DNA of 64,000 nucleotides from Opitutales bacterium UBA5694 (lineage in GTDB: Bacteria > Verrucomicrobiota > Verrucomicrobiia > Opitutales > Opitutaceae). The notes beneath the pieces are model-generated. The model was not told the origin of the DNA. It made no database searches and worked only from the letters and a program-made list of their open reading frames with translations. The translations under genes and the position numbers were made by a program. Below are positions 57,355-64,000 of the stretch, piece after piece. Positions within the stretch are counted from its first letter, which is position 1; every line of letters starts with the position of its first letter. Location: contig DIHO01000006.1 in the NCBI GenBank assembly GCA_002420185.1, positions 1 to 64,000 on the forward strand, in the 5' to 3' direction.

Positions 57355-59142
57355 ATGAAAGCCCAAATGACTCCACTTGAGGAAATCCGACATTCTTCGT
57401 CGCACGTTCTGGCCACCGCGGTCCTTCGACTCTTTCCAGACGCGAAGCTCGATATTGGTCCGCCAACCGAAACAGGGTTCTATTACGATTTCGACCTCGA
57501 GCACAAGTTTACCACGATGGATCTTCAAGAAATCGAGGCGGTAATGAAGAAGATCATTAAAGAGAACCAGAAGTTCGAGCGAATCGAAGTTTCGCACGAA
57601 GAGGCCATAACAATGATCACCGACTTTGGCCAAACCGAATATAAGTTGAGCCGACTCGGGGACATCCCTAAAGGCGAACAGGTTTCCTTCTACCGGAATG
57701 GGGAGTTTCTCGATCTCTGTGCCGGGACACACGTTAACTATACGAAAAAGATCAAAGCCTTTAAATTATTGAGCGTTGCCGGAGCCTACCATCGTGGCGA
57801 CTCCAACAACAAGCAGTTGCAGCGTATTTACGGGACCGCTTTCCAGTCAAAGGATGAACTCGCAGAGTACCTCGAGATGCTCGAGGAAGCCAAGAAACGC
57901 GACCATAGACGCATCGGCAAGGAGATGCAGTTATTCACCTTTGATTCTGAGCACGTCGGGCCGGGTCTTCCTCTCTGGATGCCGAAAGGAACGGTTCTCG
58001 TGGAAGAGCTTGAGAAACTCGCCAAGGAAACCGAATTTGAAGCGGGATATGATCGTGTAAGGACGCCTCACATCGCCAAAGAATCACTCTATTTAACGAG
58101 TGGCCATCTGCCATACTACGAGGAGTCTATGTTTCCTGCCATGGAGTTTGAAGAGGAGACGGGCGGTGAAAAAGTCCGCTACTTCCTCAAGGCAATGAAC
58201 TGCCCGCACCATCACAAAATTTACGCCGCTGTACCCCGTAGCTACCGCGACCTTCCGCTGCGTTTAGCGGAATACGGAACGTGCTACCGCTACGAGCAAT
58301 CCGGTGAACTGATGGGTCTAATGCGGGTTCGCTCCATGCAAATGAACGACGCCCATATCTATTGTACGGCGGAGCAGTTCGAGTCAGAGTTCACTGCGGT
58401 CAACGAGATGTACTTGAAGTATTTCAAGCTCTTTGGCTTCGAAAAGTATCTAATGCGATTCTCCACCCACGATCCGGACAAGCTCGGCAAGAAGTTCGTC
58501 GATAATCCGGGACTCTGGCTCAAAACTGAGAACATGGTGCGCGATGTATTGAAGGCCTCAGGAATCAACTATGTCGAGGTTCCGAATGAGGCCGCGTTTT
58601 ATGGACCCAAAATCGACGTACAGGTCTGGAGTGCTATCGGCCGAGAATTTACTATCGCCACCAATCAAGTCGACTTCGCCGTTCCGGCTCGTTTCGACTT
58701 GGAATACACGACCAGCGAGAACACGAAAGAGACTCCATTGTGCATCCACCGCGCGCCGCTAGGCACACATGAACGGTTTATCGGTTTTCTGATCGAGCAC
58801 TTCGGCGGCGATTTTCCAACTTGGCTGGCTCCTGAGCAAGTGCGCGTCCTTCCTATTAGCGACAAAATCGCAGACTACGCCCAAAAGATTCTAGCAGATT
58901 TAAAAGCGGCAGGCATTCGAGCAACCGCTGATCTTCATGCGGAGAAACTCGGGGCTAAGATTCGAAAAGCCGAGCTTGAGAAAGTTCCTAATGTTCTTAT
59001 TGTCGGGGCTAGTGAAGCCAAGGAAGACAACGTTTCCGTACGTTCACGATTCGAAGGAGACCGGGGGAGCATGAGTCGAGAAGCATTTCTCACTGATCTA
59101 CTCGAGACGATTCAGGCACGAAAGCTGCAAATCAAGGAATAG
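57355..59142 (+). CDS. thrS: Threonyl-tRNA synthetase lacking the N-terminal TGS domain
   Basis: The 595-aa enzyme charges tRNA-Thr. The editing domain is intact at the N-terminus (H13-S-S-S-H17 and CAGTHV). The class II core shows MNCPHHHKIYAAVPRSYRDL (zinc Cys), YRYEQSGELMGLMRVRSMQM (motif 2) and HRAPLGTHERFIGFLIEHFG (motif 3). The anticodon-binding domain ends the protein. It starts directly in the editing domain, about 50-60 residues later than the E. coli enzyme, so the TGS domain is missing. The frame just upstream shows no TGS-like residues. Such shorter ThrS forms occur elsewhere. It is monocistronic, with a decayed yacL gene convergent downstream. Confidence 0.95.
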   Translation: MKAQMTPLEEIRHSSSHVLATAVLRLFPDAKLDIGPPTETGFYYDFDLEHKFTTMDLQEIEAVMKKIIKENQKFERIEVSHEEAITMITDFGQTEYKLSRLGDIPKGEQVSFYRNGEFLDLCAGTHVNYTKKIKAFKLLSVAGAYHRGDSNNKQLQRIYGTAFQSKDELAEYLEMLEEAKKRDHRRIGKEMQLFTFDSEHVGPGLPLWMPKGTVLVEELEKLAKETEFEAGYDRVRTPHIAKESLYLTSGHLPYYEESMFPAMEFEEETGGEKVRYFLKAMNCPHHHKIYAAVPRSYRDLPLRLAEYGTCYRYEQSGELMGLMRVRSMQMNDAHIYCTAEQFESEFTAVNEMYLKYFKLFGFEKYLMRFSTHDPDKLGKKFVDNPGLWLKTENMVRDVLKASGINYVEVPNEAAFYGPKIDVQVWSAIGREFTIATNQVDFAVPARFDLEYTTSENTKETPLCIHRAPLGTHERFIGFLIEHFGGDFPTWLAPEQVRVLPISDKIADYAQKILADLKAAGIRATADLHAEKLGAKIRKAELEKVPNVLIVGASEAKEDNVSVRSRFEGDRGSMSREAFLTDLLETIQARKLQIKE

Positions 59143-59199
59143 AAGCGAATCCAACCGCAGCGATCGTGTGAATGGACCGTTCGTCGTAATCGTAAGCAC

Positions 59200-59880
59200 G
59201 TGATTAGCTAGTTTTTTCGTGCGGGAGCTTGCCAAAAACCATTCATCCCCCGTCTTGCCGATTACGCTTTCCACTTTGGCAAGAACACTCGAGCATAGCA
59301 TATCGGCTCACTGGTTCACTACGACCGCGGATTCATCTTTTGGATAGCCAACACCCTGTCCATCTTTCTTGCCGATTTTCATGATCGATAAGTATAGAGC
59401 TCCACCGATTACAACTTCTTTAGCCAGAGCCCCGTTGAGAATCAGAATATCGACAAAAGGAATGCCGATTTGCCTCGCTTCTTGAAGTAGTGCTTCGCGG
59501 GGCACCAACAACCGTACCTTCGATGAGGAAAGCACATACAGTATTTTCTCGTACCTAGAACCGCTGCTTTCCAGATCAATGTAGATCGCACGGAAATCCA
59601 TAAGTTCTATGTCTCCGAGTCCGCTGACAGTCTTCAGCCCTCTCACTCGTCGGTTTTTCTTATATCTTATTGGAGAGTGAGAATGCTCATGCGTCTCGAT
59701 TACGATAACTTTGGGGTAACGATCGCGTCTCTCAATAAGCTGGCATACGCTAGCTTAACCACGACCCCATCAACAAAGGTGCTGGTATCAAACACAACTC
59801 GCGGAATCTCGACTTTCTGCGGCTCAAACTGGACGTAGGGAATTACAAGATTGAATTCGTCCAAACCTTAGAAGGCATTA
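59200..59880 (-). pseudogene. Decayed YacL-type PIN/TRAM-domain protein
   Basis: In order on the minus strand: IPRVVFDTSTFVDGVVVK (the PIN opening with its conserved Asp residues, expected LDTSVIIDGR), then after a frameshift near 59705-59720 THEHSHSPIRYKKNRRVRGL (the RG.RGL helix), VRLLVPREALLQEARQIGIP, then GKKDGQGVGYPKDESAVVV at the TRAM domain. A TGA at 59308-59310 then cuts the TRAM domain, whose continuation (SVLAKVESVIGKTGDEW) still follows in frame. YacL-like proteins combine four membrane helices with a PIN/TRAM module; the membrane part is gone. It has at least two lesions and faces thrS. Confidence 0.75.
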
Positions 59881-60236
59881 CTGTAGCCAAGTAGAATCCA
59901 CCAAAGAATACACGCAATTGGGAGATTTAGATCAACTGAGGTTATCCACCGTCGAAAAAGGGAAAAATCGGTATGAAATGAGATGCTAATGGTCACATTC
60001 GCAGTCCAAACATTAACCCCGGACAACGCTCTCAGCGAAAAATCCTTTTAGCAGGATATCAATTAACACCGGAAGTGCCCTGAGCAAAACGGCAGGCCAC
60101 TACTTAAAATGCCGCATGGACATTGATATCTGCGAAGAGAGAGTCACCGCTTAGACCCAAATGAAGCATAACAGCATCATATTTATGGGAATAACTAAAA
60201 TGGATTGATTTTTGGGTGTCTGGAAAGCGAATGGGC
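59881..60236. other. 356-bp gap with no supported gene
   Basis: Nothing coding was recognised. It may contain the vanished membrane-domain part of the yacL remnant, but no helix-like frame could be traced. No tRNA or clear terminator was seen. Confidence 0.4.
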
Positions 60237-60356
60237 TCAGCCTTGCGACCGGAGCACAAATATCGCTATCAGCAGCAAAATGAAAATCGTCATGAGGATA
60301 TAAATTAGCTGTTTCGCTTTACGCCCCTTTTCAATCTGTTCTGGTGTTTCGTCCAT
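60237..60356 (-). CDS. 39-aa single-pass membrane protein
   Basis: ATG (60354-60356) to TGA (60237-60239) encodes 39 residues: an acidic/basic N-terminus (MDETPEQIEKGRKAKQ), one strong hydrophobic helix (LIYILMTIFILLLIAIFVL) and the tail RSQG. The charge layout is typical of small bacterial one-TM proteins. No family is assigned. It is divergent from the EVE-like gene with only 21 bp between the starts, so both would share one promoter region. Confidence 0.5.
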   Translation of the reverse strand: MDETPEQIEKGRKAKQLIYILMTIFILLLIAIFVLRSQG

Positions 60357-60377
60357 AGCTCCCTATCTTTATTTCCT

Positions 60378-60698
60378 ATGCTACACTGGCTCGTAAAGCA
60401 AGAACCCCAAACTTTTCCTTGGACCAGACTCCTCGATCATAAAAAGACGATTTGGGACGGAGTCCGCAATTACCAGGCTCGAAATTTCATGAGAGAGCCG
60501 ACAGCGACCGAGGGAGAACGGGTCGCCTTTGACTTAAGGGCCCTGAAATCCCCCAGGCAACCGGTTACCCTTAAGCGAATCAAAGCGGATCCTAGCTTGC
60601 AGGAGCTGCATCTCGTGCGAAATCCCAGACTTTCCGTCATGCCGATCGAAGAAAAAGAATTCAAACACTTGCTGGACCTCGCTCAAACAAGCGCTTGA
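60378..60698 (+). pseudogene. EVE-domain protein with an internal in-frame deletion
   Basis: The 106-aa frame begins like an EVE-domain protein (LHWLVKQEPQTFPW, WDGVRNYQARNFMREP, GERVAF) and ends like one (RQPVTLKRIKADPSLQELHL with RLSVMPIEEKEF). The middle, about 45 residues that carry FYHS..PP and the pocket-forming strands, is missing; GERVAF runs straight into DLRALKSP. EVE domains bind modified nucleobases. The usual length is about 150, so the fold should be broken although the frame is open. It precedes tyrA by 10 bp and is probably its operon leader. Confidence 0.65.
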
Positions 60699-60708
60699 AT
60701 CCCTCCAC

Positions 60709-61557
60709 GTGTTCGAGAAACTAACAGTGATTGCCCCAGGGCTACTCGGTGCTTCTATTGGAATGGCAGCTCAGCAACGCTCCATCGCGAAACGCATATC
60801 CGTGTGGGCCAGACGGGCCGAAGCACGACAAGTGCTAGAATCAAAAGACTGGTGCGATGAGGCGCCCCCCAGTCTAAAAGACGCCTGTTCCGGAAGTTCG
60901 TTAATCCTTCTCTGCGCTCCAGTAGAACGAATCAATGAACTCGCATCAAATATCTCCCCAATACTCGATTCTAACCCGATTGTTACCGACGTTGGGAGCG
61001 TAAAAGGCAAATTGAGCCGTCATTGCCATTCGGTTCTAGAATCAAAGGGTCGATTCGTGGGCTCTCACCCCATGGCTGGATCGGAAAAAACAGGCATGGA
61101 AAATGCCGATGCGAATCTCTTCGAAGGGAACACCTGCTTCGTTACGCCCCTTGAAGAAACGGACTCCAGCGCCGCCAAATCCGTATCCGATTTCTGGATT
61201 AGTTTGGGAGCGAACGTATTGCAGGAATCACCTGAACGCCACGACGCCATCGTCGCAAACGTGAGTCACCTTCCTCACCTGCTAGCCTCCAGCTTGGCAA
61301 ATTATCTATCGACTACTCTACCCGCGGCAGCAAAATTTTGTGGAAACGGATTAAAAGACACAACCCGAATCGCTTCCGGCGACCCGCAAATGTGGCTAGA
61401 TATTATTGTGCAGAATCGACCAGAGATCATTCGATCATTGGACGCCTTACAGAACGAAATCCAAAGTCTTCGGACTGATATCACAAACGAAGATTACTTC
61501 ACGGTCTTTGGAAAGCTTGCTAAAGGGAAAGCGTTTCGCGATCAGCTCGATCCATAA
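60709..61557 (+). CDS. tyrA: Prephenate dehydrogenase
   Basis: The 282-aa NAD-dependent enzyme converts prephenate to 4-hydroxyphenylpyruvate in tyrosine synthesis. The start is GTG 60709, which yields MFEKLTVIAPGLLGASIGMA; the first Gly of the usual GxGxxG loop is Ala here (APGLLG). The block VTDVGSVKGKLSRHC is followed by VGSHPMAGSEKTGMENADA with the catalytic His, then NVSHLPHLLASSLA with the prephenate-binding His, and FCGNGLKDTTRIASGDPQMW. No ACT domain follows, so feedback control by tyrosine is not evident. It lies 10 bp after the EVE remnant and 18 bp before aroA. Confidence 0.93.
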   Translation: MFEKLTVIAPGLLGASIGMAAQQRSIAKRISVWARRAEARQVLESKDWCDEAPPSLKDACSGSSLILLCAPVERINELASNISPILDSNPIVTDVGSVKGKLSRHCHSVLESKGRFVGSHPMAGSEKTGMENADANLFEGNTCFVTPLEETDSSAAKSVSDFWISLGANVLQESPERHDAIVANVSHLPHLLASSLANYLSTTLPAAAKFCGNGLKDTTRIASGDPQMWLDIIVQNRPEIIRSLDALQNEIQSLRTDITNEDYFTVFGKLAKGKAFRDQLDP

Positions 61558-61575
61558 GTAATCCATAAATTATTT

Positions 61576-62910
61576 ATGCAGGATCCCTATCCCATTCCAC
61601 CCTTTACCGTTCCCGTTTCAGCCAAAGTCGCCGTACCGGGCTCAAAAAGTATCACCAATCGAGCGATCCTCTTAGCAGCTCTTTCGGAAGGTGAAACCCG
61701 TCTCGATAATTGTCTTTTTAGCAGAGATACAGAGATCATGATCTCTGCGATCCAGGATCTCGGTTTCGAAATCTCCAAAGATAAATCCCAGAAGGGGATA
61801 AACATCCGAGGTCTGGGCGGTCTCATACCGAACACCAAGACTAAATTAGACATCGGTAATTCCGGTACATCCGCCCGCTTTCTAACTGCAATACTGGCCA
61901 CCTGTCCAGAAGGCGATTTCGAGCTTGACGGAGACGCTGCGATGAGAAAGCGCCCCATCCAAAAGTTGGCGAATACGCTAATATCTCTCGGTTGCCGGAT
62001 CGACACCTCCGATGGCTTTTTCCCTATTCGAATTCGCCCCCAGGGACTCAAAGGAGGTAAAGCAACAGTCGATGCATCCGAAAGCAGCCAATTCGTTTCG
62101 GCTCTACTAATGGCAGCTCCTCTAGCTAAGGAGAAACTTGAAATTAAGCTTAGCGATTCTTCCATTCGGAGGGGCTACATCGCTTTGACGCTAAAGATGA
62201 TGGAGCGCTTCGGAATTTCACCAGAAAAGCTGTCTGCATCAAATGACAGCTACCAGGTCAATCCCGCCCCCTACTCCGCGCCTAGAAATGGCTATTTGAT
62301 TGAAAGTGACGCATCTGCAGCTAGCTACTTCATCGCCCTTCCGCTCTCTACCGGCGGAGTGGTCGAAATCAAAGGTATCTACAAGGATTCCCTCCAAGGT
62401 GACATAGCATTCGCTCAAATCGCTAAACAAGCAGGCGTGACTCTTGAATGGAGAACAGATTCCCTCGTCGTCAGCACAAACCTTGGTTCTAATCCTATAT
62501 CCCCTCTTTGCGCCAACTACTACGCTTTCAGCGACACTTTTATGACTGGCGCGGCCATCTCGCCGCTGGCGAACAGTCCCACATTAATCGAGGGAATCGG
62601 GCATACGCGACATCAAGAATGCGATCGAATTGAAGCCATGGCCGCAGGATTGGCTAATGCCGGTCAGAACGTCCACGAGACGGAATCATCCATCGAGATA
62701 ACGCCCTCTTTACTCAAACCAGCTACAATTGAAACTTACGAGGACCACCGAATAGCAATGAGCTTTGGCATTCTGGGAAGTTACGACGCCCTGGGCAATG
62801 GTAAACCTTGGTTGAACATCGTCAACCCGCTCTGCTGCCGAAAAACCTTCCCAAAATTCTTTGATGTTCTTGAATCGGCTCGAGAACAGAGTTTAGCAAA
62901 TCAGTCGTAA
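61576..62910 (+). CDS. aroA: 3-phosphoshikimate 1-carboxyvinyltransferase (EPSP synthase)
   Basis: The 444-aa enzyme joins shikimate-3-phosphate and PEP in the shikimate pathway. PEP and substrate contacts are present: VPGSKSITNRAILLAAL (K24, S25, R29), DIGNSGTSARFLTAIL, DGDAAMRKRPIQKLANTL, SSQFVSALLMAAPLA, YAFSDTFMTGAAISPLA and YEDHRIAMSFGILG. The glyphosate-loop region reads NSGTSAR rather than NAGTAMR, a variant pattern seen outside the class I enzymes. Full length and intact. It sits 18 bp after tyrA; cmk follows after 114 bp. Confidence 0.95.
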   Translation: MQDPYPIPPFTVPVSAKVAVPGSKSITNRAILLAALSEGETRLDNCLFSRDTEIMISAIQDLGFEISKDKSQKGINIRGLGGLIPNTKTKLDIGNSGTSARFLTAILATCPEGDFELDGDAAMRKRPIQKLANTLISLGCRIDTSDGFFPIRIRPQGLKGGKATVDASESSQFVSALLMAAPLAKEKLEIKLSDSSIRRGYIALTLKMMERFGISPEKLSASNDSYQVNPAPYSAPRNGYLIESDASAASYFIALPLSTGGVVEIKGIYKDSLQGDIAFAQIAKQAGVTLEWRTDSLVVSTNLGSNPISPLCANYYAFSDTFMTGAAISPLANSPTLIEGIGHTRHQECDRIEAMAAGLANAGQNVHETESSIEITPSLLKPATIETYEDHRIAMSFGILGSYDALGNGKPWLNIVNPLCCRKTFPKFFDVLESAREQSLANQS

Positions 62911-63024
62911 TCAATCACGGATTCTTCCGACCCGATTCTGGTCGACGCTTAACTGAAACAACAAACAATATTTATCGAAATCCATCCTAGCACTTCATGA
63001 ATGTAGACGTACCATACACACCTA

Positions 63025-63693
63025 GTGAACAAAAGTAAATTCATCATCGTTGCTGTCGACGGAGGTGCCGCTGCCGGCAAATCATCAACTTCAAGAGCCC
63101 TCAGTCAACGTTTCGGTCTTATGCATGTGGATACGGGTTCCTTCTACAGGGCGACAACCCTCAAACTCATGGAAGTAGCTGTATCACATGAAGATGAGGC
63201 CGCGGTAAGTGATGCCCTTTCTAAAATCACAATCGGAACTTCTATCTCCGGGAACACGGCTTACATTACCGTCGATGGGCGAATTCCCAATGCGTCTATC
63301 AGAAGTCAGGCCGTCAATGAGAAAGTTTCCAAATACGCTGCGCTTCCAAAACTTCGGACCTTTCTTTTGGACTACCAACGGTCTCAGGTGGAAGTCGCCA
63401 GAACAAATGGATTCAACGGTCTCATCATGGAGGGTCGAGATATTGGATCCGTGATTTTTCCCAACGCAGACCTAAGGCTCTACCTTTTCGCAGATCCCGC
63501 CAAGCGCGCTCAACGCCGCGCTCAAGAAGGAATATCCGACAGCATAAAAAAACGGGACCAGATGGACTCTTCCCGTAAAACCGCCCCCCTTCAATGCCCC
63601 AAAGGAGCTAACCTGCTGGACAGCTCTGATATGTCCCTTGACGAGGTTGTCGAAAAAGTATCCAGCTGGATCGAGGAGATTATTTCGCCATGA
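63025..63693 (+). CDS. cmk: Cytidylate kinase
   Basis: The 222-aa kinase phosphorylates CMP and dCMP. The P-loop is DGGAAAGKSSTSRALS, followed by MHVDTGSFYRATTL, the regular (R)SQAVNEKVSKYAA-type substrate block, GLIMEGRDIGSVIFPNADLR and LFADPAKRAQRRAQE. It starts at GTG 63025. Intact. The order aroA-cmk-plsC is widespread, and the stop overlaps the plsC start in ATGA, so the two are coupled. Confidence 0.94.
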   Translation: MNKSKFIIVAVDGGAAAGKSSTSRALSQRFGLMHVDTGSFYRATTLKLMEVAVSHEDEAAVSDALSKITIGTSISGNTAYITVDGRIPNASIRSQAVNEKVSKYAALPKLRTFLLDYQRSQVEVARTNGFNGLIMEGRDIGSVIFPNADLRLYLFADPAKRAQRRAQEGISDSIKKRDQMDSSRKTAPLQCPKGANLLDSSDMSLDEVVEKVSSWIEEIISP

Positions 63694-64000
63694 ATTTCGA
63701 CAGTAAGGTTTACTGGGTAAGCTTCTGGCTCATCCGCAGTTTCTACCGAAATCTCCTACTAGGGGAAGTCCAGGGCTTGAACAATATCCCTAGAACCGGC
63801 TCGATTATCCTAGCATCCAACCATGCTAGCCATCTCGACCCGCCTCTACTCGGATGCAATATCCTGCGTATCATCACTTACTTCGCTCGGAAGACCCTCT
63901 GGAAAAAAGGGATTGGGGCTGCCTGGATGGATGCTGTGGGAGCGATCCCCATCGATCGCGATGGCGAGTCGGATATCAAGGCAATGAAGCGAACCTTGGC
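63690..64000 (+). CDS. plsC: 1-acyl-sn-glycerol-3-phosphate acyltransferase, 5' part
   Basis: The first 104 codons of a PlsC-family acyltransferase are in the window; the gene runs off the right edge. It has a membrane-associating N-terminus (KVYWVSFWLIRSFYRNLLLG), the catalytic block ILASNHASHLDPPLL (NHxxxxD) and IPIDRDGESD. It acylates lysophosphatidate at the inner membrane in phospholipid synthesis. It starts in the ATGA overlap with the cmk stop. Confidence 0.92.
   Translation, partial: MNFDSKVYWVSFWLIRSFYRNLLLGEVQGLNNIPRTGSIILASNHASHLDPPLLGCNILRIITYFARKTLWKKGIGAAWMDAVGAIPIDRDGESDIKAMKRTL

Overview
The window reads as a piece of a marine Verrucomicrobiota chromosome, most likely an Opitutales/Puniceicoccales-type lineage. 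This is inferred from gene content: several formylglycine sulfatases, DUF1080 and SMP-30 genes or remnants, a planctomycete-type cytochrome (PSCyt1) remnant, DUF5069, and a tyrA-aroA-cmk-plsC run. No 16S rRNA, tRNA, CRISPR array or intact transposon was seen, so the taxonomy stays inferential.

Layout. 0-2.4 kb: an AT-rich hypothetical gene and a SUI1/YciH-type translation factor with a small overlapping partner. 2.4-6.3 kb: sucA-sucB of the 2-oxoglutarate dehydrogenase complex. 6.4-7.1 kb: a dead carbohydrate esterase. 7.2-16.2 kb: a sugar-catabolic locus with a signal-less sulfatase plus sugar permease, a zinc sugar/alcohol dehydrogenase, an RbsB/RbsA/RbsC-type ABC importer and the L-fucose mutarotase fucU. 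16.7-23.7 kb: three more sulfatases and a sialidase, mixed with remnants of other secreted-protein genes. 24-34 kb: a LarA-type racemase homologue, a PhoD-like phosphatase, an NhaC antiporter, a class V aminotransferase, a methyltransferase, a LysE exporter and an SDR. 34.3-36.3 kb: an AT-rich accessory block. 36.4-44.5 kb: DUF1080, DUF5069, SDR and flavin oxidoreductase genes, a methyltransferase-like gene, a dead dihaem cytochrome and a SOUL protein. 44.7-50.7 kb: a second catabolic locus (FAH-family hydrolase, SDRs, DeoC-like aldolase, 2-hydroxyacid dehydrogenase, dead LacI regulator). 50.7-64 kb: housekeeping genes (dapF, pyrD, hemB, cysS, thrS, tyrA, aroA, cmk, plsC).

How the genes may work together. 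fucU, the ABC importer, the permease and the sulfatases fit uptake of L-fucose from a sulfated fucan. The FAH hydrolase next to an SDR fits the last two steps of non-phosphorylating L-fucose oxidation, which ends in pyruvate and L-lactate. A LarA-family racemase homologue lies between the two loci and could act on that lactate. This is inference. L-fuconate dehydratase and fuconolactonase are not in the window.

The most striking property is gene decay. I count about a dozen recognisable pseudogenes or remnants: SASA esterase, two sulfatases, PSCyt1, SMP-30, DUF1080, dihaem cytochrome c, LacI, an SDR, YacL, an internally deleted EVE protein and a frameshifted accessory gene. Summing the intact genes listed here gives roughly 47 kb of 64 kb, about 74 percent. 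That is low for a free-living bacterium and suggests recent relaxation of selection, for example a shift in host or niche.
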